Shown in pieces: positions 1 to 8,434 of a DNA stretch of 64,000 nucleotides. A program made the translations under genes and the position numbers. The stretch is taken from contig NZ_OMPD01000014.1 of assembly GCF_900312745.1 (NCBI RefSeq), positions 1,488,001 to 1,552,000 on the forward strand, read 5' to 3'. Origin of the DNA: Aquimarina sp. AU58. Its GTDB lineage: Bacteria > Bacteroidota > Bacteroidia > Flavobacteriales > Flavobacteriaceae. The notes beneath the pieces are model-generated. The model did not search any database, was not told the DNA's origin, and was given only the letters and a program-made list of their open reading frames with translations. Position 1 is the first letter of the stretch, and every line of letters starts with the position of its first letter.

Positions 1-483
1 AATGAGAAAAATAATAAAATTACTTTTTGATTGATTGTTTTCATCTGAACGTTTATTTGATTGATAATTGTTATGCATTGTACTTTGTATTGCCTAATAC
101 AAATACGTGATTATTTACAAAATTGACACTGTGATTAATCGTGTTATATGTGTAAGACGACGGTAAGTCTATTCTGTTACACCTTATTTTGACTTTAACA
201 AAATATTAAATAATTAAAAACCGCCTCTAATATTAGAGGCGGTTTTCTATAATAACCAAATAGTAACACTAACCATCAACTATGAATAAAATTTGATTAT
301 TATAAAGTAACTAACTAACTAAATTTATGAAAATTCATATCTTTTATATGTAAGACGAAGTGCTTTGATTTGTGTTACATTCATCTTTTATTTTTAACAG
401 TTTTCAGGTTATTTTTAACGTTTTAGCCTTTATTTGGTGTCCTAATAGACCTATTTTTCCTGCTTTAAATTCAAATACAGTTT
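1..483. other. Intergenic region at the left edge
   Basis: No coding region is supported here. It holds the terminator at 217-246 of a gene lying off the left edge and two related segments, around 144-180 and 342-380. Both segments contain TATATG followed by TAAGACGA and, 13-17 bases later, TGTTACA, about 197 bp apart in the same orientation. They may be regulatory repeats ahead of the gene at 484, but with only two copies in AT-rich DNA this is weak. Confidence 0.4.
217..246 (+). terminator. Rho-independent terminator of an upstream gene
   Basis: A perfect 9-bp stem (CCGCCTCTA / TAGAGGCGG) with a 4-base loop is flanked by A and T tracts, so it could work in both directions. No gene ends just before it in the window, so it probably ends a transcript entering from the left. 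Confidence 0.8.
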
Positions 484-846
484 ATGGATAAAAAAACATT
501 AGTACTAGGAGCATCTTTAAAAGCAGATAGATATTCAAACTTTGCTATTCATAAACTGGTAACTTATGGTCATGAGGTTGCTGCTGTTGGATTAAAAAAG
601 GGAGAAGTTGCTGGTGTAAAAATTGAAACTGATATAAATGATGTAGATAATATAGATACAATTACTCTATATTTAAACCCTCTTAGACAACAGCCTTATT
701 ATGATGACATCATACAGCTAAATCCCAGAAGAGTAATTTTTAATCCCGGAACAGAAAACCCAGATTTTTATCAAAAACTTAAAGAGGTAAATATTGAAGT
801 AGAGATAGCTTGCACACTAGTATTACTTTCTACGAATCAGTATTAA
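484..846 (+). CDS. CoA-binding domain protein (YccU-like)
   Basis: A 120-residue Rossmann-fold protein of the CoA_binding family. The N-terminus (residues 3-12, KKTLVLGASL) is the nucleotide-binding strand and loop; a VIFNPGTENP segment near residues 84-93 is the family's conserved second motif. The length is usual for stand-alone members. They are small cytosolic proteins thought to bind CoA or acyl-CoA; the physiological role is not established. The ATG at 484 gives the expected N-terminus. The 3' end overlaps the convergent symporter gene by 24 bp, so the two transcripts are antisense at their ends. No operon partner is visible. Confidence 0.8.
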   Translation: MDKKTLVLGASLKADRYSNFAIHKLVTYGHEVAAVGLKKGEVAGVKIETDINDVDNIDTITLYLNPLRQQPYYDDIIQLNPRRVIFNPGTENPDFYQKLKEVNIEVEIACTLVLLSTNQY

Positions 847-2262
847 TCCTAAAAAGGTTAAAAACCCATTAAGAATTAAGATAAAGAAACCAAATTTAAA
901 ACCAAACCATAGATCACTATTCTCGCTAATGATATAAGATAAAATTGGGGATAAGATTGCAATAATTGGCACTAAGTTATCTTTTACTTTTAGTTTTGTA
1001 AATAGCCCAAATGCATATAAGCCTAATAAAGGGCCATATGTATACCCTGCAAATACAAATAGTTTTGCAATTACACTTTCGTCCTTTATTATGTACTTAA
1101 AAGCGATAATAACCAATACTAGTATGAAAGAAAATAGAATATGGATTTTTTTTCGGGTCTTGACCTGATCTTCTGGGCTGTATTTTTTTTCTATGTCGAG
1201 TATATCGATACTAAATGATGTGGTTAATGAGGTCAGCGCACTATCGGCACTACTATAAGCTGCAGCAATAAGACCAAGTACAAAAAAGATTGCAATACCA
1301 AAACCTAATCCGCTTTGTGTAGCAATTACAGGAAAAAGCTGATCCTTATGAGCATCAATCCCATTTTGCGATGCATATTGAGTAAGTAGTAACCCAAGAC
1401 CTAAAAATATAAAGTTTACAATAGTTAATACAATAGTAAACCAAAACATATTTTTTTGTGCATCTTTTAGGCTTCGGCAGGTAAGGTTTTTTTGCATCAT
1501 GTCTTGATCCAGCCCAGTCATTACAATTGCAATAAATGCACCTGATAAAAATTGTTTCCAAAAATAATTCGCACTTTTAAAATCATCAAAAAAGAACATT
1601 CTCGAAAGATCACTTTCTAATACATAACCCAATAAGTTTGACCCTCGAATCCCTAAATCATCTGATACATAATATATGGCTACACCTACTGCAATTAGCA
1701 TGAACAGTGTTTGTAGTGTATCGGTCCATACAATAGTTTTAATTCCTGATTTAAAAGTGTATAGCCAGATTAATAATATGGTTATGATAACGGTAACCCA
1801 AAAAGGAACTCCCAAGGCATCAAAAAGAATAGACTGTAAAACATTTGCCACCAAAAACAATCTAAAACTCGCTCCAACTACTCGTGATAGTAAAAAAAAT
1901 GAAGCTCCGGTTTTATATGAGTAATTACCAAAACGTTGATCCAGATAGGTGTAAATTGAAGTTAAATTAAGTTTATAATAAAGAGGGAGTAGTACAGTAC
2001 CAATAACAGTATATCCCAAAATATACCCTAATACTACTTGCATGTAGCTAAACTGTGAAGCTTCAATCCACCCCGGAACCGAGATAAAGGTAACACCGCT
2101 TAATGAAGCGCCAATCATCCCAAAAGCTACAATATACCAAGGGGATTGTCGATTCGCTTTAAAAAAAGCATCATTTCCTGAGTTTTTTCCTGTGAAATAA
2201 GAGATGAGAAGAAGAATCCCAAAATAAGCCGCAATAAGGAGTAGGATATGTAATGGTTGCAT
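823..2262 (-). CDS. Sodium:solute symporter (SSS family)
   Basis: A 479-residue inner-membrane protein with about 13 hydrophobic segments and the SSS-family layout. The early stretch GASLSGVTFISVPGW (about residues 51-65) and the SSADSALTSLTTSFSIDI segment (about residues 338-355) are the conserved sodium-site regions in TM1 and TM8. Members use the sodium gradient to import sugars, amino acids, sialic acid and similar solutes; the substrate cannot be read from the sequence. It is transcribed alone, converges on the CoA-binding gene, and starts at an ATG 68 bp from the next minus-strand gene. No catabolic genes nearby hint at a substrate. Confidence 0.85.
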   Translation of the reverse strand: MQPLHILLLIAAYFGILLLISYFTGKNSGNDAFFKANRQSPWYIVAFGMIGASLSGVTFISVPGWIEASQFSYMQVVLGYILGYTVIGTVLLPLYYKLNLTSIYTYLDQRFGNYSYKTGASFFLLSRVVGASFRLFLVANVLQSILFDALGVPFWVTVIITILLIWLYTFKSGIKTIVWTDTLQTLFMLIAVGVAIYYVSDDLGIRGSNLLGYVLESDLSRMFFFDDFKSANYFWKQFLSGAFIAIVMTGLDQDMMQKNLTCRSLKDAQKNMFWFTIVLTIVNFIFLGLGLLLTQYASQNGIDAHKDQLFPVIATQSGLGFGIAIFFVLGLIAAAYSSADSALTSLTTSFSIDILDIEKKYSPEDQVKTRKKIHILFSFILVLVIIAFKYIIKDESVIAKLFVFAGYTYGPLLGLYAFGLFTKLKVKDNLVPIIAILSPILSYIISENSDLWFGFKFGFFILILNGFLTFLGLILIRRK

Positions 2263-2329
2263 GAATTTCGGTTAAAAATGAATTCCCAAAATACAAATTA
2301 ACCAGTAATGGTAAACCATAAAATCAAAA

Positions 2330-3016
2330 CTATTTGTTTCTTACATCGCTTTCGACCATCCCATCACGAAGTCGGATAACACGATGTGCGTGTGCAGCAA
2401 CTTCTTCTTCGTGAGTTACAAGAATAACGGTGTTTCCTGCAGCATGAATTTCATCAAAAAGCTGCATAATTTCTAATGAGGTTTTAGAATCCAGATTTCC
2501 TGTAGGCTCATCAGCCAATATTATCGAAGGTTTATTTACCAAAGCACGACCAACAGCTACACGTTGTCGCTGCCCTCCCGAAAGTTGATTAGGTTTGTGA
2601 TCCATACGATCAGATAAACCAACATCGGTAAGTACTTCTTCTGCTCTAACGGTTCTGTCTTTTTTAGAAGCACCGGCATAGACCATAGGTAAGGCAACGT
2701 TATCTAATGCAGTAGTTCTGGGCAATAAATTAAAAGTCTGAAAAACAAAACCAATTTCGCGATTTCGAATATCAGCTAATTCATTATCGGTCATTTTACT
2801 AACATCATTTCCGTTTAGGTTATACGTCCCACCGGTTGGTGTGTCAAGACATCCCAGTAGGTTCATTAGAGTAGATTTACCAGAACCAGAAGGACCCATT
2901 ATTGCCAGGTATTCTCCACGAGCAATATCAAGATCAATACCTTTAAGTACATATACTGTTTCCTGACCTAATTGAAAATTTCTGATAATTCCTCTAATTT
3001 CAATAACATTTCCCAT
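2330..3016 (-). CDS. ABC transporter ATP-binding protein, LolD/MacB type
   Basis: A 228-residue nucleotide-binding subunit with Walker A GPSGSGKST (about residues 41-49), signature LSGGQRQR, Walker B ILADEPTGNLDS and a switch histidine in VTHE. The LNLLGCLDxPTxG region and overall length match the LolD/MacB/FtsE-like group, which energises lipoprotein release or MacB-type efflux rather than solute uptake. No MacB/LolC-type permease lies next to it, so its partner must be encoded elsewhere. The gene stands alone, with about 250 bp of AT-rich sequence before the divergent PAS gene, where its promoter should lie. The family call is strong; the specific role is open. Confidence 0.85.
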   Translation of the reverse strand: MGNVIEIRGIIRNFQLGQETVYVLKGIDLDIARGEYLAIMGPSGSGKSTLMNLLGCLDTPTGGTYNLNGNDVSKMTDNELADIRNREIGFVFQTFNLLPRTTALDNVALPMVYAGASKKDRTVRAEEVLTDVGLSDRMDHKPNQLSGGQRQRVAVGRALVNKPSIILADEPTGNLDSKTSLEIMQLFDEIHAAGNTVILVTHEEEVAAHAHRVIRLRDGMVESDVRNK

Positions 3017-3267
3017 ATAGTAATCTTTACAGATGGTTAAGATACAATTTTAGACTATATGACGCAGCAGATAAAAAGTTGTTACACTCTAATTGCAAAA
3101 TGTTCTTTTGTTGATTCTGTGTGCTACTCTGGGAAAGGCAGATGGGTTAAAAGTAAGTTAAAAAATAAATCCCTTAAAGCCTCCTAATAATACTATGATT
3201 TTTGTCATTTTTTGCATTTCATGTTACGATTAGTTTTGCTCTGGAATGTTAACTAACAAAAACAAAT

Positions 3268-3864
3268 ATGAAAGCACTAAAACGCCCCGAACCTATTAAT
3301 GTAGAGATTGTCTTAGATCCTAAAGAAACAATTATGAGTAAGACTGATCCTAAAGGAATAATAGAATATGCGAATGATTATTTCATGGAAATTTGCGGAT
3401 ATGAAGAGCAAGAATTAATAGGTCAACCTCATAATGTGATTCGTCATCCAGATATGCCCAAAATTATTTTTAAGTGGTTATGGGAACACTTGTTGGCAAA
3501 GAAAAATATACACGCTTTGGTTAAGAATCTGGCAAAAGACGGTAGATATTACTGGGTGATTACAGATTTTGATGTAAAACTGGATGATGAAGGGCAAATT
3601 ACTTCTTTTTTTGCACGAAGAAAAGCTCCGCCTAGAGAAGCAATTGAAAAAATAGATAAACTGTATAAAAAACTACTAGCAATAGAACAGGCTAGCGGAG
3701 TCGAAACAACAGAAAAATATCTCGTTGGATTTCTTGAAGAGAAAGGGATGACCTATCATGAGTTTATTGAAGAGGTTTGCCTGTCTGAAGAGACCAAGCC
3801 TTATGATCCAAAAGAATTACAATATCATAAACGAAGAACAGTATTTTCAAGAATGTTTAGATAA
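3268..3864 (+). CDS. PAS domain protein (Aer-like sensor module)
   Basis: A 198-residue soluble protein. Residues about 18-125 form a PAS domain close to the aerotaxis receptor Aer type: DPKGIIEYANDYF, the 'GYxxxELIGQPHNVIRHPDMP' region and a KNLAKDGRYYWV strand. In Aer this fold holds FAD and senses redox state. Here there is no membrane segment, HAMP, kinase or output domain; the C-terminal 70 residues are a helical tail. It could be a stand-alone sensor acting through protein contacts. Cofactor binding is inferred from the family. The gene is monocistronic and ends before a bidirectional terminator shared with the convergent gene. Confidence 0.8.
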   Translation: MKALKRPEPINVEIVLDPKETIMSKTDPKGIIEYANDYFMEICGYEEQELIGQPHNVIRHPDMPKIIFKWLWEHLLAKKNIHALVKNLAKDGRYYWVITDFDVKLDDEGQITSFFARRKAPPREAIEKIDKLYKKLLAIEQASGVETTEKYLVGFLEEKGMTYHEFIEEVCLSEETKPYDPKELQYHKRRTVFSRMFR

Positions 3865-3953
3865 TATATGATGATGTTTATGATACAATAATTACTTTTT
3901 TAAAATTTTATATGAGTGGGTAAGCTCATGTGATTTAGTTTATGTTTAGAAGT

Positions 3954-3990
3954 AAAAGCCTAAGGATTAATTTAATCTTTAGGCTTTTTT
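3954..3990. terminator. Bidirectional terminator between convergent genes
   Basis: A long stem (AAGCCTAAGGATT / AATCTTTAGGCTT, with G-U pairs) with an A tract on one side and a T tract on the other lies between the PAS gene (+) and the methyltransferase-like gene (-). It overlaps the stop codon of the latter. Confidence 0.8.
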
Positions 3991-4561
3991 ATGCTCTGAT
4001 GGTGAAGTGTTCTTTTGCTTGTTCGTTTCTAATACATACAAAACCTAAATAAAAAGTATCAATAGTTACGGTGATTTTTGGGTGTTCTTGTATTGTTTTC
4101 CATAAAATGGTATTGTCTTCAGATTCATATATAGAATTGAGGATGATAATACTGTCATTATGAACCATAGACAACAGTAATTCTATATTCGAGAAAGATT
4201 GTGATTGATTCATGTCGAGATAAATCATATCATAATCATTTTTCGATTGGATATTATGATCAATCTCAACCAAATTATCTATTGATAAAATCTCTGATAT
4301 AACCTTCGAATCTGTTAAAACAAGACCAGTTTTAATATCAAAATAAGGAAGTATACGATTAAGAAGTTTAGCAGTACGATATCTAACAGGATTTTTTTTG
4401 TCTGCTTTTTTATATATTGATTTTATGGTTATATATGCTTTTCGTTTTTCGGTATTATAAAAACATCGGGTCACTAAATTGTATACAAAAGGAGAATGTA
4501 CTCCATGTTGATTGGTAGATTTAGAAAGAAATCTGAGATATGCTTTTATTTTGAAATACAT
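3989..4561 (-). CDS. Methyltransferase-like protein lacking the SAM-binding core
   Basis: A 190-residue protein whose ends resemble a common Bacteroidota class I SAM-dependent methyltransferase of about 235 residues. The N-terminus has the 'FLSKSTNQHGVHSPFVYN' hallmark and the C-terminus the 'HPKITVTIDTFYLGFV' and 'EHFTIRA' hallmarks. The middle is shortened: I see no glycine-rich motif I (ELGTxxG type), and the acidic loop reads YDMIYLDMN. SAM binding is therefore doubtful, yet the frame is open throughout. It may be a degenerating gene or a catalytically inactive paralogue. It sits 44 bp downstream of the ABC-F gene and may be co-transcribed with it. Confidence 0.55.
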   Translation of the reverse strand: MYFKIKAYLRFLSKSTNQHGVHSPFVYNLVTRCFYNTEKRKAYITIKSIYKKADKKNPVRYRTAKLLNRILPYFDIKTGLVLTDSKVISEILSIDNLVEIDHNIQSKNDYDMIYLDMNQSQSFSNIELLLSMVHNDSIIILNSIYESEDNTILWKTIQEHPKITVTIDTFYLGFVCIRNEQAKEHFTIRA

Positions 4562-4605
4562 TTTTTGGTCTAAATCAAAAATCTAACACTATTTGTTTAA
4601 TCATA

Positions 4606-6477
4606 TCATTCTTCCATTTTTTCGGAAAGCTCAAACCATCGCGTTTCATTTTCTTCAATTTCCTGAATGATTTTCTGAAGTTTTTTAGACTCGGTATTTA
4701 TTCTTTCTTCGTTCAGATTACCTTCGGCAAAAAGGTTTTCGATTTCTTTCTTTTGCAGCTCTAATTTTTTAAGCTCTCGTTCAAGTTTATTGAATTCTTT
4801 TTGTTCATTATAAGAAAGAGCAGCTTTATTATCCTTTTTCCAGGTGTTTTTGACTTTTGTATCCGCAGTAGTATCAGATGTTTTTACCTCAACTTCTTTA
4901 CTGTCTTCATAAATACGATAATCGGTATAATTACCGGGAAAATCCTGAATAGCACCATTGCCTCTAAACACGAATAAATGATCTACGATCTTATCCATAA
5001 AATAACGATCATGGGATACTACAATCAAACATCCTGGAAAATCTAATAAGAAATTTTCGAGGACATTAAGTGTTACAATATCTAAATCATTGGTTGGCTC
5101 ATCAAGAATCAAAAAATTAGGATTTTGAATTAAAACGGTACATAGGTATAATCTTTTACGTTCACCTCCGCTTAATTTTTCTACAAAATCATATTGTTTT
5201 TTTCGGTCAAACAAAAAACGTTCGAGCAGTTGTTGTGCAGAAATTTGCCGTCCTTTTTTTAAAGGAATGTAATCTCCGAATTCTCGAATTACCTCGATAA
5301 CTTTTTGACCTTCTTTAATGGTAATACCGCTTTGTGTATAATATCCAAATTTTATAGTGTCGCCAATCACAATTTTCCCATGATCAGGAGTGATCGAACC
5401 TGTAATCATGTTTAGAAAAGTAGATTTACCTGTTCCATTTTTACCAATGATACCAATACGTTCTCCTTTTTTGAAAACATATTCAAATTGGTCTAACAAG
5501 ATAAGTTTATCAAAACGTTTAGAGACTTTATGAAGCTCGAGAATCTTACTCCCCATACGTTCCATATTAATCTCGAGCTGAACTTCATGATCATTACGAC
5601 GTTTATGAGCGCGTTCTTTGATTTCATAGAAATCATCAATTCTAGATTTGGATTTGGTCGTACGTGCTTTCGGTTGACGGCGCATCCAGTCTAATTCTTT
5701 TTTGTAAAGTTGCTTGGCTTTATCTGTTGTAATTTGCTCATTTACAATTCTAGCCTCTTTATTTGCCAAATAATAGGCATAATTACCTTTGTAACTATAA
5801 AGTTGGCCATTTTCTAATTCTATAATCTCATTACATACATTTTCTAAAAAATAACGATCATGAGTTACCATGAATAGCGTAAAATTCTCTTTGGCAAAAT
5901 ATTCTTCTAACCATTCTATCATTTCTAAATCCAAATGGTTAGTAGGCTCATCAAGATATAGTAGATTAGGTTTGCTTAATAATATATTGGCAAGGGCTAA
6001 TCGTTTCTTTTGTCCACCAGATAATTCACTTACCTTTTTATTAAGGTCCTCTAGTTTAAGTTTAAAAAGTATTTGTTTATACTGTGTTTCAAAGTCCCAG
6101 GCATTAATTGCATCCATTTTTTCAAATGCTAGCTGATAGCTTTCTACATCGTTGGGGTTTAACAACGCTTTTTCATAAGTGTTAATTACTTGAAGAATAT
6201 CATTGTCTGAGGCAAAAATAGTTTGTTCGATGGTAAGAGAAGGATCCAAATTAGGTTCCTGAGGCAAAAAAGCTACTTTAAGATTTTTGCGATATACAAC
6301 TTGGCCTTCATCGGGTTCTTCATCACCGGCAACAATATCAAGGAGAGAAGTTTTTCCAGTTCCGTTTTTGGCGACAAAACCAATTTTTTGTCCTTCGTTG
6401 ATTCCGAAAGAAATGTTTTTAAAAAGGATACGCTCTCCGAATCCTTTAGCGATATTTTCTACTGATACGTAATTCAC
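4606..6477 (-). CDS. ABC-F family ATPase
   Basis: A 623-residue cytosolic protein with two ABC cassettes and no membrane segment, the ABC-F plan. The first cassette has Walker A AKNGTGKTS, signature LSGGQKKR and Walker B LLYLDEPTNHLD. The second has Walker A GKNGTGKST, signature LSGGERKR and Walker B LILDEPTNDLD. A basic linker (RRQPKARTTKSKSR) joins them, and residues about 545-620 form the charged coiled coil seen in Uup-type members. Members act on ribosomes or on DNA/RNA transactions; the Uup-like architecture makes an antibiotic-resistance role less likely. A TACCTTTG promoter element lies 18 bp upstream of the ATG. Confidence 0.85.
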   Translation of the reverse strand: MNYVSVENIAKGFGERILFKNISFGINEGQKIGFVAKNGTGKTSLLDIVAGDEEPDEGQVVYRKNLKVAFLPQEPNLDPSLTIEQTIFASDNDILQVINTYEKALLNPNDVESYQLAFEKMDAINAWDFETQYKQILFKLKLEDLNKKVSELSGGQKKRLALANILLSKPNLLYLDEPTNHLDLEMIEWLEEYFAKENFTLFMVTHDRYFLENVCNEIIELENGQLYSYKGNYAYYLANKEARIVNEQITTDKAKQLYKKELDWMRRQPKARTTKSKSRIDDFYEIKERAHKRRNDHEVQLEINMERMGSKILELHKVSKRFDKLILLDQFEYVFKKGERIGIIGKNGTGKSTFLNMITGSITPDHGKIVIGDTIKFGYYTQSGITIKEGQKVIEVIREFGDYIPLKKGRQISAQQLLERFLFDRKKQYDFVEKLSGGERKRLYLCTVLIQNPNFLILDEPTNDLDIVTLNVLENFLLDFPGCLIVVSHDRYFMDKIVDHLFVFRGNGAIQDFPGNYTDYRIYEDSKEVEVKTSDTTADTKVKNTWKKDNKAALSYNEQKEFNKLERELKKLELQKKEIENLFAEGNLNEERINTESKKLQKIIQEIEENETRWFELSEKMEE

Positions 6478-6990
6478 AATTTTTTATAAAGTTGCAAAGG
6501 TACAAGGTTTATAAGTTACAAAGAAGCAAAGTTTTGAAGTTTCTGTATTGTGAAACGATAAATAGAAGATTTATTACAGTATTAATGTTTTATAGCGGTT
6601 AATATTAACTGCATTGTTATTTATTAAAATAAGAGAATTATGTGTCATTGTAATTCAAAATAAATTCATTAGGTCTATAGGAGTAATTTTTTTGTGAGAT
6701 ACAGCTACTTAGGATTGATTGCAGTGACTTAAATATGAATCACAAGGATTTTTAATATCTTTCAGAGATTATTTACACACTACAATCATTTTTTACCAGG
6801 ATAATATATGAGCAAGATATATGTTGAATTATACTTAATTTTTAAATATCAGGCATAAGGGTTTGGGAGAGAAAGTGTTATGTCGATTTTTAGATATTAC
6901 ACTTGTTATGCAGGTTTTTATGTGTTTAATATTAAAGTTATTATTATTATTTTAAGCAATTAATATATTACTTTTTTTACCTACTAATAA
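6478..6990. other. Intergenic region between ABC-F and lectin-like genes
   Basis: A 513-bp AT-rich divergent spacer. Apart from the ABC-F promoter element I see no open frame, hairpin with U tract or repeat that I can support. It should contain the promoter of the secreted protein starting at 6991. Confidence 0.4.
6495..6502 (-). promoter_or_regulatory. Bacteroidota -7 promoter element (TACCTTTG)
   Basis: On the minus strand the sequence reads TACCTTTG, an exact match to the Bacteroidota TAnnTTTG element, followed by CAAC and 18 bp before the ABC-F start codon. The untranslated leader would be very short. Confidence 0.6.
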
Positions 6991-8424
6991 ATGAGAAAGA
7001 CACTACTTTATTTATTTACCTTGTTTTTTGGTCTATTATCCTTTGCTCAAGGAACTTATAGAGACGAATTTGGGTCTGTATCTTATGCAAACAACGATGG
7101 AACGCTAAATTGGGCAGGAAACTGGAATGAAATCGAACCTTTTGATTTTAATAATGACCCAGCTGGTGGTTTTATAAGTGTTAATAGTAATCGGCTTAGA
7201 TTTAGCTGGATATGGACTGAAACTATAAGCAGAACGGCAAATTTATCCGGAGCAACAAGTGCTACACTTTCTTTTAATTGGGAAACATCTAGCCTCGAGG
7301 CAGGAGAGGAACTTGCCATTAGAGCATCTAGTGATGGAATTAATTTTACTACTCTAACAACATTTGTAGGTACTCAATCTGGTTTTTATAGTGTTGATAT
7401 TTCGGCATATATTTCTGCTACTACAACAATTCGTTTTGATAATGTTGGAACCAACTGGAGTGATTCTGGTGATAGCGTTTTTATCGATAATGTGCAGATT
7501 TTAACTGCGGTGACTGTTAATCAACCTCCTACTATTGTAGTTAGTGGTGATCAGCATTTTTGTCCTAACCCTACCAATTCTAAACCAGTAGTGCAAACAG
7601 TTACCATTACCGATCCCGATGACACAACTGCCGATGAGATTTCTATACAAATATCATCAGGATATGTTAATGGGCAAGATTTGTTAACATTAACCGGTAG
7701 TCACCCTAGTATAACGAGTTCTTGGAATGCAACAGAAGGGAGGTTATTTCTTACTGGCCCAGCAACATTTGCCGAGTTTGGAGCAGCAATTTTGGCTGTA
7801 GTATATTCTACAACTGCATCTAGTCCTCCCGAATTAAAAGAATTTTCTATAGTGATAGGGAATGCGCTTTTCCTGCCAGAGACGGGGCATTTTTATGAAT
7901 TCGTATCAGATGCAGGGATTCGGTGGGATGATGCAAGAGATGATGCCGCTACGAGAACATATTTTGGACTACAAGGATATTTAGCTACATTAACTAGTGC
8001 TGCTGAAGCTGCTTTTGCAGGATCGCAGATAACAGGCAATGGGTGGATAGGAGCAAATGATGAAGCAGCAGAAGGACAATGGACATGGGTTACCGGGCCA
8101 GAAGCAGGAACTCTTTTTTGGACAGGAAATCAAACTGGATCTGTTGTTCCTGGTGAATTTGCATTTTGGAATACGGGAGAGCCTAACAATTGTTGTGGAG
8201 GGGAAGACTATGCACATATTACAGCTCCAGGTATCGGGATTCCTAATTCATGGAACGACTTACCTATTGCTGGAGGAGGAGGAGCATATGCATCACAGGG
8301 TTATATTGTAGAATATGGCGGTATGCCAGGTGATATACCTCTACAAATATCTGGAGTAACTAGATTAAGAATAAGTTGCTCTGTGATTACTAATAGACAG
8401 CGAACGTATAGAGTAAATAACTAA
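6991..8424 (+). CDS. Secreted C-type-lectin-domain protein
   Basis: A 477-residue exported protein with a clear signal peptide (residues 1-20, ending SFAQ). Residues about 25-170 look like a jelly-roll adhesion domain; about 178-285 form an Ig/cadherin-like segment. Residues about 295-445 carry C-type lectin hallmarks: WDDARDDA, GYLATLTSAAEAAF, WIGANDEAAEGQWTW, GEPNNCCGGEDYAHI and a final WND...YIVEYGG. Such domains bind glycans or proteins at the surface. In related flavobacterial proteins this region is followed by further repeats and a T9SS C-terminal sorting domain; here the protein stops shortly after 'ITNRQRTYRVN', with no sorting tail visible. It may be truncated. Confidence 0.75.
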   Translation: MRKTLLYLFTLFFGLLSFAQGTYRDEFGSVSYANNDGTLNWAGNWNEIEPFDFNNDPAGGFISVNSNRLRFSWIWTETISRTANLSGATSATLSFNWETSSLEAGEELAIRASSDGINFTTLTTFVGTQSGFYSVDISAYISATTTIRFDNVGTNWSDSGDSVFIDNVQILTAVTVNQPPTIVVSGDQHFCPNPTNSKPVVQTVTITDPDDTTADEISIQISSGYVNGQDLLTLTGSHPSITSSWNATEGRLFLTGPATFAEFGAAILAVVYSTTASSPPELKEFSIVIGNALFLPETGHFYEFVSDAGIRWDDARDDAATRTYFGLQGYLATLTSAAEAAFAGSQITGNGWIGANDEAAEGQWTWVTGPEAGTLFWTGNQTGSVVPGEFAFWNTGEPNNCCGGEDYAHITAPGIGIPNSWNDLPIAGGGGAYASQGYIVEYGGMPGDIPLQISGVTRLRISCSVITNRQRTYRVNN

Positions 8425-8434
8425 GTTCTGTTTG

